From: Sinonovacula constricta
Lineage: Eukaryota > Mollusca > Bivalvia > Cardiida > Solecurtidae
NCBI GenBank assembly: GCA_007844125.1
Contig: CM017559.1
Coordinates: forward strand, 32,163,863 to 32,227,862
DNA length: 64,000 nt
Reading direction: 5' to 3'
The notes beneath the pieces are model-generated. The model was not told the origin of the DNA, made no database searches, and saw only the letters and a list, made by a program, of their open reading frames with translations. Of the stretch, positions 51,638 to 64,000 are shown in pieces; the first letter of the stretch is position 1, and each line of letters starts with the position of its first letter. The position numbers were made by a program, and so were the translations under genes.

Positions 51638-52126
51638 GTACATATGTTGATAGTCTATAATAAAAATAGTTATTTTGTCTGTTTATAAGTTCCTTTTATC
51701 AGTTGTAATACTGCATGCACTCGCTGTTAGTTGTCTCACTTCGATGTGATATTTTGTTTACACTGTTTGTTTGATAGAAAAACTTTTAGAAAGTGCGAGG
51801 TAAGAGCGCTGACAACCTTTCTCATTGCTCAATACGTGCATGCCACTTGCTGAGAGATCTATTTCCTATGTGCAGTTCTTAGTTCGTCCAATTCGTTTCT
51901 TTGCAAAATTAACTTTTGTTATCATTTTACAAAGAAATCTTTTGCTATCGCTGCCAACAGAACTTAATATAAATAGTAAAATTTAGCCGTTTCTAATATA
52001 AAAAAAAACTTATTGTCCCCATAAACAGGTTCATTACATCTTCAAGTTTAAATAACCCTCCGTTTTAAGCTTTTTATTAGACAATAAAATAGTAAAATGG
52101 GGTATTAATGGGGTATTGAACGTGAC

Positions 52127-52136
52127 AACACATACA

Positions 52137-52188
<52 letters not shown>

Positions 52189-52189
52189 A
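52127..52189. repeat. (CA)n microsatellite
   Basis: CA tract with ACATACA interruptions at both edges. Confidence 0.95.
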
Positions 52190-52309
52190 ATGTATATATA
52201 CAACGTATATTAAAATATTTGAAAAAGCAACAGACAAAAATATGCACGTGTCGTTTGAAAATGAAAATGACAAAACGCTGCGACGACACATTTACGCAGA
52301 AACAAGAGA

Positions 52310-52500
52310 GAGAAAACCCAACAGCCACCGTCTTGGAACGACCGTTAGACAAATGGCCGACTGGCTTCATAACTCGGTTAACAGAGTTCTTATATCGCAC
52401 TTCCTGGGTGGTTTCTCAATGAAATATTGTGGAAAAAATTAATTATAAGCAAACTAATCCAAGTAATCAAACGTATACAGTTACCAACTTGCAAAGGTCA
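52310..52500 (+). repeat. Dispersed repeat fragment
   Basis: Family core CACCGTCTTGGAACGACCGT at about 52326 and CGCACTTCCTGGGTGGTTTC at about 52397, followed by a second weak core, ACTTGCAAAGGTCAATCGGT. Confidence 0.55.
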
Positions 52501-53286
52501 ATCGGTAGATGTATCGGCTGGTGCTTAAACAGGCTTTAAAACATCCTATGGGTTGACTTTACCTAATCCAACTGATAAATTTAAACTAATACAGTCCAAG
52601 CTCAAGTATGCTTATAGTTACGTAATGATGTCATGAAACCAGCGTGCATTCGGATATGGGGCGTAGTATTATATGTTTGTGTATTGGATTATTCAATTAT
52701 TGTAAACATGCTTCACCGACCATTTTAAACCCTAACATTAAAAGATGCATGTAATAAAGGATATTGTTCCAGCGAAAGATCTCATATTTTTGCTGCTGTG
52801 CTATTTTAGGTGCAGTAAATCATAGCGCGCACATTTGATGGAGTAATTTGTTATTTTTGGAGTAACTGCTTTACACATAACTGCTAAACGGGCGATAAAG
52901 TTATGGTGACAGGTTTATATCACTATGTTTATTTGGACGGCAAATGATTTATCGTGCATCAATACGTAGACTCAATTAAATGCTTAATAAAAAGGCTTTT
53001 GAAGAAACATTTTTCTAATGAAACATTTTAGTATTATATCCTGTAACTGATTTGCGACAATGTGTTATTTGAGGGATTGGTAACGAGAAACAATTAATAA
53101 TGGCGTTTAAAAAACATTTTACGCCAGCAACTTAGGGAAAGGGAAGGTGGCCATGCTGAAATAGTCTTATTCATTCGTTCAAAAAACAAGTTAATTTGCT
53201 TGATCTTTTTACTTTTAAACATTATTTCGGTTTAAAAAAAATAAAACAATACGTACTAGGGCTTACACAACAACAGAATGGATATT

Positions 53287-53488
53287 AATTTGATAAGTTT
53301 TCAGAAACGTCATAATAGTTTGACGTTTGTATCGAATGTCCTTATGTTGTTAAGGTTGTTTTTATGCTGGCAATCCGCTTCTTTTTGCCTTACACAAGTT
53401 TAAAGAAAATATATGTTTTTCATTGTATTTTACATTTCTAAACATAAATTCTTATATAAAACTCAGTTTATACCCATAGAAATATATA

Positions 53489-53569
<81 letters not shown>

Positions 53570-54557
53570 CATCATCATTTGCTATATGTTCAAGTCAATT
53601 ACGTCAAGATTTTAGATTTAGGAGCATGCACATTGCATATATAATTTCAACTCAAACATGTTCACTGCTGTGTAACTCAAACATCACTCTATTAAACTTT
53701 ATAAATTGGTGCTCTATCAGAAATAAAATAGCAAAAATAGTTTAAAATGTTATTTAATTATTTTTAACCGTAATATTTTAACCGTTTAGTACCAATGAAC
53801 GTACAATCAACACACACTTTTATTTCTTTAAGTGTTCAACTTGCAAAGTTTACGTTTTGTTTTTTTACTCTCATAAAACAAAAGAGAAACATAATGCAAA
53901 TAAAAGATTTGAAGTAATTTTGTGAAGATTGCGTTTCATCTAAAACGTGCTGACAAAGCAAGTTCTTACTCCCAATTAAACTAGCTTTAAACACTGTTAG
54001 GATGGCAAAATGTAAGCTTCTGGCAATATTGTTCACCTGCTCCGTTCACACATTAAACTTGTCATTTTTCTCCCTGGATTAATCATGTCTGGGATACAAA
54101 TTCCTCATATTTGTAAGTTTTGATACTATACAAAATTGCAGGAATTTAGTTTCTTGTTTAAATATTATTATAATTGTATTCCTTTATTATTCGGTCATAA
54201 AATATGAACGAACGTGTTTCTTTTAATACAGCGTTTATGTAGGACTTTTCTACGCGTCGTAAAAAGAGCTTAGCGGGTAATTATCTCAATTTATTGGTTT
54301 TAAACCATATTAAGAGAACAACGTTATATCCATGGCTCCATGGCATTGTCCGGGGAAACACTGTCCCAAAATGTGTTTTATAACATAAAATGTATAATTC
54401 AGTTGAACTTGTTGAAACATGAATGGCAAACACTGTTTTTGACATATTTTAATTCGGATTTTAAATAATTCAAAATGGTGTACATTGAAATGCTTTAGTC
54501 TGAAAAAAAATTCCATCAATATTAAGAGAGCAACATTTATATTTATTTAGCATCATA
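53287..54557. repeat. D3 block, left part (paralogous to 9545-11073)
   Basis: The landmarks are those given for D2. It differs by the TTA tract at 53489-53570 and by small indels. No conserved reading frame. Confidence 0.7.
53489..53570. repeat. (TTA)n microsatellite
   Basis: About 80 bases of TTA. It makes a poly-Leu frame that is not a gene. Confidence 0.95.
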
Positions 54558-54640
54558 TCCACATTGTGTATGTGTGCGTGGGTGTGTAGGATGATGTGCG
54601 TGCAGTAGTGGTGTGTATGTCCGAGTGTGTGTGTGAGTGT

Positions 54641-54719
<79 letters not shown>

Positions 54720-54860
54720 CGTGCGCGTGTGTGTGTGTGTGTGTATAAAAGAGAGTGTATACGTGAGAGAGAGAGAGAGAGTGCGTGCGTGCGTGCGTAG
54801 GTGCGTAGGGTTATGTGCGTGCGGTAGATGTGTGTATGTCCGAGTGTGTGTATGATTGTG

Positions 54861-54909
<49 letters not shown>

Positions 54910-55075
54910 GGGTGTGTATGTGAAAGAGAGAGAGAGTGCGTGCGTGCGTGCGTAGGTGCGTAGGGTTGTGTGCGTGCGGTAGTGGTGTGTATGTGCGAGT
55001 GTGTGTGAGTGTGTGTGTATGCGAAAGAGAGTGCGTGCGTGCGTGCGTAGGTGCGTACGTGCGTTGGTGTCAGTG
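54558..55075. repeat. GT-rich mosaic with higher-order units
   Basis: Long GT tracts alternate with GAGAGAGAG and GTGCGTGCGTGCGTAGGTGC segments. The last word occurs near 54786, 54940 and 55035, so a compound unit has been repeated. D2 has only a 65-bp simple GT run here. The 188-codon His/Thr-rich minus frame is a repeat artefact. Confidence 0.9.
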
Positions 55076-55099
55076 TATTTGTGATGGTATATAAAAAGC

Positions 55100-55832
55100 T
55101 TGATAGCATCGTATATTTAAGTATGCTGCTACTGTCGTTATTGTTTTACATCTTATCATTTATCTAATCAATTATTTGACGCTCAAAGAGGTTTCTATTG
55201 TTGTTTAATTATTTCTTTATTGTGTTGGCATATTTTTTTGTTTTGTTGTTGTTGTTGTTTTTCTTTATTTCGTTTATGCTTATTGTACAAACTGCTATTT
55301 ACTAGCTTTTTATACTTGTTAGGTATTGAGAGAAACAGCGGTTCTTCTGATTGTTATAGATAAAAAAGAATATTACATTCAATGAGATCATCAACATATA
55401 CATCCAAATCTAAACTAGCACTTGACAACCGTATAAACATGCAAGTTAAATGTGAAAGTGCACCGGACCTGGTAGCGCAATCTTTAGACCGACCCTGACC
55501 ACCAGGTTCGGAAAGTCTTGGGTACGAACCATGACCGCGACATAGCCTAGTCGGTAGAATGTCAATGGTGTTGTTCCCTGGATAACTCTCAAGCGTGTAT
55601 AAGAGTTCCAGCACCTGTCGGTTCATCTCGACATGACATAAAATGAGCAAAGTGTTTTGATTAATTTATTGCACTTCTTATTACTTAACCATAGTTTAAT
55701 TTAACAATTGTAGGATACTTGTCATAAAGGGCGAACAGTGTACCACAGTGCATTGAAGATAACATTAAAGATTGTAACCGTTTCGTCATAATGAGAGCCA
55801 ACCTTAATTGACGTGACAATTATATATAAACC
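55100..55832. repeat. D3 block, leader part (paralogous to 1-753)
   Basis: Shares TATTTAAGTATGCTGCTACT and GACCACCAGGTTCGGAA with D1. The 98-codon minus frame at 55354-55650 is partly shared with a minus frame at 204-476 in D1, but neither is complete in D2. Non-coding repeat is the simplest reading. Confidence 0.6.
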
Positions 55833-56099
55833 GGCCGCAATAGCTCAAGGGATAGAGTGTCGGCTTCTGGATCGGGAGGTTCAAACCCCGGCCGGGTCAA
55901 ACCAAAGAATTTAAAGTTAGTAGTAGTGGCTTCCCTCCTAACACTCGGGCCTAAGGGGACAGCATTACGCCTGGCTCGTTGGTGTCAGTACAATGGATCG
56001 TCCAGTTTCAGTTTCTGGGCACCAAATAGGTGCCCCTGTGCTATAGTGATAGAAATGTCCTGTACAGTATCGGCAAAAATGCCGGCAAATCCCAATTCC
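55833..56099 (+). repeat. tRNA-derived SINE, D3 copy
   Basis: A-box TAGCTCAAGGGATAGAG, B-box-like GGTTCAAACCCC, hairpin GGGCACCAAATAGGTGCCCC and tail GGCAAATCCCAAT. It lacks a few bases before the B-box. Same position as the D1 copy relative to the surrounding block. Confidence 0.75.
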
Positions 56100-56174
56100 T
56101 ATTTAGGTATAATGACCACATTCAACTGAGAGCAATTATGGCAATTAGCTATTTATTGTGGGTATTGCTTTAGA

Positions 56175-58760
56175 AACAATTTCTCCATGGGCAATAAAAA
56201 TTTCCGAAAGAATTAACTGCACGGCAACTGCTCTGTTGTGCATCGATACGTCAAATACAAATACAAATATGACAAGGTTTTTGATCGTTCCCCACGACTC
56301 AAATAATAAACAAATTTGCTAGCATTCTTTTTTTAATAAATTTGCTGCGTTGTTGTTAATGTTTTTAGATTGCTTAAATGAAGATTTAAAAAATATCACC
56401 ACCAGCAACAACATTTTAACACATCTTATTAAAGGTTAACATAAACACTCGATATAAATAGTTAACACAAACATTTTTCTTCGACTACTACGATTGAATG
56501 AAACACACAACAAATGTTATCTATGCTTTTTTTATTATTCCTTCTTTTTTATAGGTCAAAAGATTATGCATACATGTAAACATTAAAAAGCTTATACCGC
56601 TTTCGTTTTTGAACTAGTCAATACGAAATGGCAAATTAAGAAACTAAAGACTGAGATGAAAACCTAAGCCAAATCTAACTATATTTTTATGCATTGATAC
56701 AAGAGCAATGGCTAATTCATTTCATAATACAAGTACAGATGGTATTATATTATCGATGAAGTGATTTTTACAAATGAGTGCTTGCTTTGTATTTGTACAA
56801 ATACGCCATTAAAGTATTTTATTATAATGGCTTGTTTATAATTGACAGTCTCACTTGTAGATGTCATCAAAACAACTGAGGCCATCTGGAATGTAAATTA
56901 AGCGGAAGTTGATCGTGCCGATCAGAAGTCAAGACCATCTGTTAATAATAACAAGTGCACGTTATTTATATCAATGCAAATTGTGTTATGCCTATTTGTC
57001 TACTTGTCAACTCTATAGTCTTTTCAAACCATAATTGTTTTAACACATCATAAGATTATGCAACGTACATTAAATAATTCGGCCTTGTTGAACGAAAACG
57101 TCTAGACTATTTTATATCATTTTAAATTATGTTTATTAAGCTTGTAAAAGAAAATAAAGCAATAATTAAAATGGGTGATAAGAACGTTTTACATTACCTA
57201 AAGTTGTCCTTAATATCACTATCACTTATTTGTTGTTACTTCTACGTAGTGATGTCTACGTCTTTTCCTGCCTTTTCTCTCTATTTTCAAGCAAAATCCA
57301 ATAAGCATTTTAAATGTAAAACCACAATTTCCTTGCAAACTATCTAGTTTGAATATTCTATATATTAATTATCTTAAATGTCAATTGAAAGTAGCAGTAC
57401 ATCTGTTTCTTCCTCAATGTAGATTTGAAGTCATTGTGTGTTTTAAATGTATGAGTATCACAACACAACCTGCAAGGACATTTTTCACAATTTAACACTT
57501 TTTATTTTTAAATCATCTTTTTTCGCTAATGTAACTGTTATCAGGATATCGTGCTACTATGACATTTCGGCACTACTCCTTACATCTTAGGTTTGCATTG
57601 CAATCAGACAAGACCCATTCATCACAGCGATTGTTCTCAGAAGATTATGACATCATATATCATTTGTCTGATGTCATTTGAACCCACAATTTCTCTCTTG
57701 CACGAAACATGATTGAAGTATCCTAGTCAGTTTCAAGATATAACACCCTGCAATAATTTTACTTTTAACAAATGAGTTTTATTTGGATTCGGGTACAGTA
57801 CTCATTTGTATGAATTAAATGCCATGCATGTTTTCTCTTTGAAACTTCGAAATCCTGGTACAAGTTCCTGTACGGTCTACAATGAGCAATGCACGAAGAG
57901 CTTCCTTATAAGGCATAGTAAAACCTCTTAAAGGAATAGTATTTTTAAATACTCTAGACACAGTTATATTAATTTATATAATTTTAGGCATTTTATTTAC
58001 TTAGAAGTAATTAAAACATTTCAGTAACGAAATAAACTGAATGCTAGAGTTGTTGCAATAATCTTGACTTTTCCAGGTACATTTCATCATATAAACAAAC
58101 TCACAGGATGGTTACACTAAATAATTGTTAACAAGAGAATGTCTGTTTTATGTTTCGCTTTTTATCAGTGATAGAATTTTCTATGTTAGACATTACTTGT
58201 ATACAGAAAAGCAATTATGACATTTAAATAATTATTGTGCACTGACGGCAGGAGGGGCACCCAATATACAAATATACAAAATGAGAGATTTTGTTCGAAT
58301 GAGGTATTGTAAGAGGTATAGACTAGAAACTTTATGATACTAAGAAACACTACTTTTACTTTTTAATATTACAACTAAATAAGAAAAATGACATTCCCGA
58401 AGAATAACTCATTTATGAATTGATAATATACCTAATGCGCATAAAATTTAAGCAGAAACAAATCAAAAACATCACTTTTGCAGCTACCGGGTGGTAATCA
58501 TTTTATATTAAATGCATCAAAATTGCTATTATGCTACTATATGCGTGACGCGATCTGTGATTTTGGATCAAAATGAAGTACGATGTTGAAATTATTTATT
58601 TATAATATAATGATGATATTACCAGTCCAGATTGAATGCCAGTCAACGGGCCAGAATTTTAGACACAGAAAGATATTGGAATAGACAATTATATATTATC
58701 TTTTAGTTTGTTTATGAAGGCGCTAGACGCTATTCAGAGATTATGGGGGTTGGGGTAGGG
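56175..58760. repeat. 3.7-kb repeat unit, shortened D3 copy
   Basis: Colinear with 1111-4823 up to about 58650 (CCAGTCAACGGGCCAGAATT). There about 0.75 kb equivalent to 3705-4455 is missing, and the unit resumes at AGACACAGAAAGATATTG. The last part of the unit is also lost. Confidence 0.7.
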
Positions 58761-59138
58761 GTTAATGCGTGCAAATGCAAACGATTGTAGTAACATGTTT
58801 ATGTTAAGGTGAGTAAATGAAAAGAACCAAAGTTCAATGTTCATCAAAGTAAAAAGCACGTAACAATCGTGATACGATATTAGATTACTTTCTTCTCCAT
58901 GACTTGAATAATTTATTGAACGCATGGATGTAAATGAGCTACAACTACACTGACATGCATAAATTTACACCCTTAACCTCCCCTTACACGTTTTGTACAT
59001 GGCGCATCATGTGCGAATAGACACTATCAACCATTAAATAAGCGGCACATGTCCAAAAGATATCCGCATTAAACATTGCAGTGTGATAGTGCTATTTGAT
59101 TCAATATCTATATCCGTTTTTATTCAGGACTTGAAAAG

Positions 59139-59810
59139 GACAAAGTCCTATGCGCATTGCAACAAATTCCAAAATTTGAAAAGGAACAGGACTAAGGTAT
59201 TCACACGCAAGCCAATTGTAAAAGTAAAAGCAATTTTGTGATTAGATATTTATCAAAAAGAACAAACCCAACAGTTATCGCCTTGGAATGGTCAGTCGGC
59301 AAAAAAGACCGACTGAGTTGCTTAAGCCGGTTATACAGAGCTTTAACCGTGCACTTACTAGGGGGTTCTCAAGATGAAAAGCAAACCGATCTATTTGGAT
59401 AAAAAATGTCCAAACGCTGACGTTTTCATTGAAAGGTTCTGACGAAAGTTGTGACGTCATTGGAAAACAATATCCACATATTATTTATGAGAGGCGGGGA
59501 AGTATTATTTCTATTAAAAGAACTACGCAAAACTGTTGATTGTAAAGGATTTTTTCAATCAAGAAAACATTAACAAGAAGAAAATGAACAGAGAACATAG
59601 ATTACATTCTCTACGACCGCCACACAGCAAAAATAATTGTTGTTATCATAAATAAGAATGTATGACAAAATCCTATGAGCATTGCAACACATACCAAAAT
59701 CAGGACTAAGGTATTCACATGCAAGCCAAATGAAAAAGTAAAAGCAATTCTGTGATGAGACATTTAACAAAAAAAGCAAACCCAACAGTTACCGCCTTGG
59801 ATATATACAT
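59139..59810 (+). repeat. Composite dispersed repeat, D3 copy
   Basis: Same order as at 16963-17655, with TTGGAATGGTCAGTCGGCAA at about 59283, TGACGTCA at 59452 and ACCGCCTTGGATATATAC at about 59792. Similarity to D2 continues to the transporter start, which ties the repeat into the block duplication. Confidence 0.7.
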
Positions 59811-60577
59811 ATTTCTCTAATATTTTAAGTTGTAATATTTGCAACAATAGACTAAATCAATATTGTTTTTCGACCAACCATAAATACCACTATATATAAG
59901 TATATGTAAATATTACATAATCCCAAGAACAGTACAGTGTGCGTCCGAGATGTTAAGTTAACATGGTATAATACAGAATGATCATGTGGTGTACGGATTA
60001 AAAATAAAGCATAAAAGAACTAATTAAACTAATACACCATAAATACGCATATATATTTTATTAAATAAACACCTGTTATTAAAAGAAAGGTCATCCTTTT
60101 GCTGAAAATTCCATTAAAGGCATCATGTAAAGATTACTTACTACACAGTAAACGTCAACCCTCTGACAGTTTTTATCTTTATGACTTGTCATAAGGTATT
60201 TCCAGAATGTATGAATTTAAATGATTAACAATACGTTTACATGCATACGTTTAATTCATTTAATGACAAGATAATTATAATTGTTTACACACCGCTACTG
60301 AACTATTTGGATTATAGTGTTTCCTACATTAATTGACACTGACTTAAATATCAATATTTAAATTTACATATGCGGCAACAAGTATGCTACTTTTGTTTAA
60401 CTTGGATGTTGATTCGATGTGATTCATAGTCCAAATCTCTTTTTGAATAAGTAGAAAGATAAGTGGTGTATTTAGTCTTGCTCACATGGAGTTTGTTGGA
60501 TAAAAACGATCTCGGTTTGACAATACGGACTATTATCTTCACTTTTATATGTATATGATATTTGCCGTTTAATTGGC

Positions 60578-60586
60578 TATTATAAA
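60578..60586 (+). promoter_or_regulatory. TATA-like box upstream of copy C
   Basis: TATTATAAA, about 40 bases before the ATG at 60624, conserved with copy A along with the stretch AATTTTGCCGGTAATAAACT. Core promoter is an inference. Confidence 0.35.
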
Positions 60587-60623
60587 CATCTCATAACAAT
60601 TTTGCCGGTAATAAACTGTCACA

Positions 60624-60780
60624 ATGTCAGGCAGTGCAATCTTCAAAGACAATACAGTAGATGTGGATAAAGTATGGACAAGCCTTGACAAGTGGGGGTT
60701 ATACCAGAAGAAACAAACAGCTGTAACACTGTTGACAATATGGTCGTTTTGTTTGCATATGTTGTCGATTGTATTCATAG
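60624..60780 (+). CDS. Copy C exon 1
   Basis: 52 codons plus one base, donor GTATAT. It keeps the two Trp codons that are TGA in copy A. Confidence 0.88.
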
Positions 60781-63700
60781 GTATATACGTTTTGTCAAAA
60801 TGGTAAATTTTATGCCAATGGCGTTGTTAAAAATATAAGTAGGTACAGGTAGAATATCAGTTCAAAACAAATATGTGATAATGCTATTAATATAACAGGA
60901 TGATAACTTCAAAACGTTTAAAGTATTAATGAGCAAACGATGTTTGTTATGTGTGCTGCTTTTGTTTTATATTTTAAATGACGTTAATGACTATGCTTAT
61001 ATACTACGTCATTAGAACAGTTGTTTTTCGAAACCAGAAATTTAACTTGGTTACCTATTTTATATAGACCTAAGTATTTGCTGTTTTAATGTTACTCCCA
61101 ATGAACACGCTTGATTTTTCACTTAAATTTGATGTTTTCTTTACGCTTCTTCCGGAATTGGCTATTATAGGTGGAGAATGGTACTTCGAGTACCGATATA
61201 AGTACCTTATTTATTTATATTGCCGATGTACCTTTCCAAGGCGGTGCTTTTCTCTCTTCTCTCTCTTTCTTTCTCTCTCTCTCTCTGTCTCTCTCTCTCT
61301 TCCTCTCTCTCTTTCTGTCTCTCTCTGGGTAATGTTTAGTATATCACTTTTAAATTCAACTTGCATAGTTGTACTTATCCCTAGTGTTAGTTTAAATTTT
61401 CATAAATGTCAAATTTCGTTAAGGACCTTTACAAATTTTGGCAGGATATAGAGCCAGTTTCCAGTGCAGGAAGGATGATGACGTCGATAACGTTACAGTC
61501 AACGTCGATACTAATGTAACGTCATCGGTGTGGAAAGAATACGATCAATGTTCTATCCGAACTTATACCAACATCTCGGGTATACTGACTGTTAACGAAT
61601 CAGACTGCACCAATGGTTGGATGTTCTATGACCCGGAAGCCTTTGACAAGACGCGGTCTCTTGTCTCGGAGGTAAAAATTAAAATTTGAGTTTTAACTGG
61701 TAATAAATATACGCCAGAACGTTCTCCATCTCTAATAAGGATTGCATAAATTATGCGTGTTATGACAGACACTGAAACTTTGATCGTTGACGTTCATCGG
61801 TATAAGGACTTCACGATATACTTTAGACGGCTCAACACGGTTCATCAGCTGATGAACGTCAAAAATCAACTGTTCATTTTCTTATATTTACGTTATATTT
61901 AGATTGAATAAGAATTAATTCATTTAATAAATAGATAAGTACAGCCTTTTTTGTTTTATCTTTGTAAGACAAACATTGCGACTTCTAATAGAAGCTTACT
62001 CTATTCTTCGTGTTTAACCACGCCCAAGAAGTCAAGAAGCAAAAAACGAAAAAGTAGTTCCACATTGATAGTTCTGTAAATGTCAATATTTCAAATTTAA
62101 GAAAAGATAAAGTGTTTGAAACCACAATTATATGTAATGTGTTTGCAAACGAATAAAAAATAAACTGTTAAAGAAAGAACACATGCTTAAAAAATATTTT
62201 ACAAATACGTCTGTTATAGGACCTAATTTTTTTGTCAAGTTTACGTTCATTCATGAAAAAGTGCGTAGTAAAAAGGGCTCCACTTTCGTAGCCAATCAAC
62301 AATCCGGGATGGAAGTGCGCACTGTCTCTGTCACGCCGTTGTTCATCGAGAAATGAACATAACCTTTAATGGATCGTTCATAAAAAATATTTTTAATCAT
62401 ACTTGTACTTTTCTTTTTCGGAGCTTCTGATGTCGTTTATCTTTTTAAGTGGGACCTTGTGTGCTCCCGGGAACATCTAGCTGAGGTATCTCAGACTCTG
62501 TTGATGGTTGGTCAAGCCCTTGGTGCCAGTTTCGGTACGTCTCTTGCCGACAGATTCGGGCGGAAACCTGTCCACGTCGGTAACCATGTCTTACTGTTTG
62601 TTTTCGGCATGGCCACTGTCTTTGCACCAAACTATCTTGTGTTTGCTATTTTGAGGATTTTGCTGGGGATTACACTGCAAGTAAGGGTTTCTTTCAATTT
62701 TGTTGTTTTTGAAATGGTATTTTACTCTCTCGAAGAAAAATCCATCTTTTATATGGCATGTATTATTTTATATGGCATGTATAAATAACATACTTTGTCT
62801 TTGTAAATAAGTTTCTTGAATTTGTGTCATTCAAGAATAGTGTTGAAAAGACACATAAAGCAGAAATTTCATTACATAAATCATACTTGAGACAGGTTGA
62901 ATATCATGTTTTTATAGAAAATCAAATATTTAAAAAATACTTTGTGACACTTTGAAACATTGATGCCAGTATAGATAGTTAGATAAAAGACACATTTTTG
63001 TTGACAACGTACATCGTGTATTTTCCACCTCTTCTCAAGGGCACTGCACTGACCGCGGCTATCCTGAACCTGGAAAGATATCCGACGGAAATTAGGTTCC
63101 TGATGGAAATATTTGGCCTGCTGGTCTGGAGCACCGGTATCTCCATAATTACTCCTTTGGCCTACCTAACCCGACACCTTTCCTGGAGATATCTTCAGGC
63201 CATCATCACCTTATTGTCCTCGTGGTCGCTTATACAGTGGTGGTAGGTGCATTCTTGTTGGTCCTGGTGTTCTAATTTATTATGTAGAACATTTTTACAC
63301 CTGTAGTGTCGTACTAGAGTTGGTATTAACTAGAATTTTTCGCCTCCAGGTAGGGTAGGTCCAGTAGTAGTGGTATAGTATGCTCCCGGATTAATGCTTG
63401 AACAAATAAAATAGTTTTTCCACGACTGGTAAGCCCGGTGTCAGGATGATATGACTATGTTTTGTATCGTACCGAGTATTCGCGGCATTAAATACTCAGT
63501 CAATGCAACGCTTTACCTATAAGAATAAAGATTGTTGTTGGGGCGATTATATCTAAAATAAACTCAAATCATAACACATAATACACATGTTAAAGTTAAA
63601 TCATAAAACCTTAAAACATGGAATATGTTATATTTATAACCGCATACATCATACATGTATTATTGTTTGTTTATGTTGTGTGTGTTTTTTGTGCTTTTGT

Positions 63701-64000
63701 TGCTGTTGTTGTTTTTTTTGTAAATTATAATAGCGAACTTATTCTATTTCTACTAAGGCTAAGCATAAGACACAATAACAGATATACAATTAAGAATTTC
63801 TCAATGCAACGTATACAGGCGACTTTGTTACTTCATTTCAATCTATGTGGTAGTTGTGCGTTTACGATAAGTTTCTTAATAAGTCCAAACTGCATGTTCT
63901 AGGCTCCTTGACGAATCCCTGCGGTGGTTAATCGCAAACGGCCGTGTATCAGAGGCAAAGGCGATAGTTCAGAAGGCTTGCCGAATCAACAAGAGGGACT
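60624..64000 (+). CDS. SLC22-family transporter, copy C, 5' part (runs off the window)
   Basis: Probable plasma-membrane organic-ion transporter, paralogue of gene B and closest to pseudogene A. Exons: 60624-60780, 61445-61671, 62450-62680, 63040-63242 and 63903-64000 (incomplete). All introns are GT-AG with phases 1,0,0,2 as in gene B. Helix 1 includes IWSFCLHMLSIVFIG, and the extracellular loop has NVT and NIS sequons and paired Cys. WDLVC begins exon 3 (residue 129), the MFS motif LADRFGRKPV follows, then LERYPTEIR in exon 4 and DESLRWLIANGRVSEAKA in exon 5. No stop or frameshift was seen. If exons 6-11 beyond the window are intact, this is the working member of the duplicated pair. Substrate unknown. 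Confidence 0.88.
61248..61326. repeat. (CT)n microsatellite in copy C intron 1
   Basis: Interrupted CT tract paralogous to 19699-19776. Confidence 0.9.
61445..61671 (+). CDS. Copy C exon 2
   Basis: Acceptor TTTTGGCAG, donor GTAAAA. It encodes GYRASFQC to TRSLVSE; the length is 227 bases against 203 in gene B, the difference lying in an Asp/Asn/Val-rich insert near the start. Confidence 0.88.
62450..62680 (+). CDS. Copy C exon 3
   Basis: 231 bases, acceptor TTTTTAAG, donor GTAAGG. WDLVC, helix 2 and LADRFGRKPV. This exon is wholly missing from copy A. Confidence 0.9.
63040..63242 (+). CDS. Copy C exon 4
   Basis: 203 bases, acceptor CTTCTCAAG, donor GTAGGT. GTALTAAILNLERYPTEIR to SSWSLIQW. 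Confidence 0.9.
63903..64000 (+). CDS. Copy C exon 5, partial
   Basis: Acceptor TGTTCTAG. Open to the end of the window: LLDESLRWLIANGRVSEAKA, then IVQKACRINKRD. Confidence 0.88.

Larger units (their letters stand above)
48856..53286. other. Intergenic region between the diverging gene B and block D3
   Basis: AT-rich, with TA and CA microsatellites and a repeat-family fragment near 52310-52500 (CACCGTCTTGGAACGACCGT and CGCACTTCCTGGGTGGTTTC). A slightly less AT-rich patch at 50306-50548 is open on both strands but matches nothing I recognise. No SLC22 exon was seen. Confidence 0.5.

Noticed and set aside
53413..53745. 110-codon frame with a long Leu run
   Set aside because: The Leu run is the TTA microsatellite; no conservation with D2.
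54543..55109. 188-codon His/Thr-rich minus-strand frame, the longest in the window
   Set aside because: It is a translation of the GT microsatellite mosaic.

Overview
The window is AT-rich animal nuclear DNA. Its genes are split by short GT-AG introns, and the rest is dense in microsatellites, tRNA-derived SINEs and other dispersed repeats. The gene family (SLC22 transporters), the SINE type and a decayed transposon-like protein all fit a lophotrochozoan, most likely a bivalve mollusc. The taxon is an inference; the eukaryotic nature is not. No bacterial gene, operon, CRISPR array or rRNA is visible.

The only genes recognised with confidence are three members of one SLC22 (major facilitator, organic cation/carnitine-type) cluster. 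Copy A (18584-24949, +) is a pseudogene. It has two TGG-to-TGA changes in exon 1, a half-deleted exon 2, no exon 3, almost no exon 4, a stop and a frameshift in exon 5, frameshifts in exons 8 and 11, and a 436-bp tandem duplication of its 3' end. Gene B (47108-34515, -) is complete: 11 exons with consistent phases, 604 codons plus stop. Copy C (60624 to beyond 64000, +) is intact over exons 1-4 and the start of exon 5, then leaves the window. A and B converge; B and C diverge. All comparable exon lengths and intron phases agree, so the three share an ancestor. A and C are the closest pair.

A and C each sit at the end of a long related block. D2 is 9545-24949 and D3 is 53287-64000. A third block, D1 (1-9310), has the same upstream repeats but no transporter, and it carries an extra 3.7-kb tandem duplication (1111-4823 and 4824-8567). 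The upstream blocks look non-coding. They hold three paralogous copies of a tRNA-derived SINE, GT/CT microsatellites and a composite repeat unit of about 0.7 kb. A second SINE copy in D2 (18075-18242) has a 9-bp target duplication and a matching empty site in D3.

Intron 6 of gene B holds a 4.5-kb element (38811-43324) with terminal inverted repeats of about 190 bp. It carries a broken gene with HEEAD, SPDTDV and ITGCDT-type motifs, and its ends are studded with AAGATGGCNGCC-like motifs. The long gaps at 25675-34514 and 48856-53286 hold microsatellites and repeat fragments, plus one possible orphan MFS exon at 30823-30962. The best candidates for something little described are the intron-nested TIR element and the rearrangements inside copy A.
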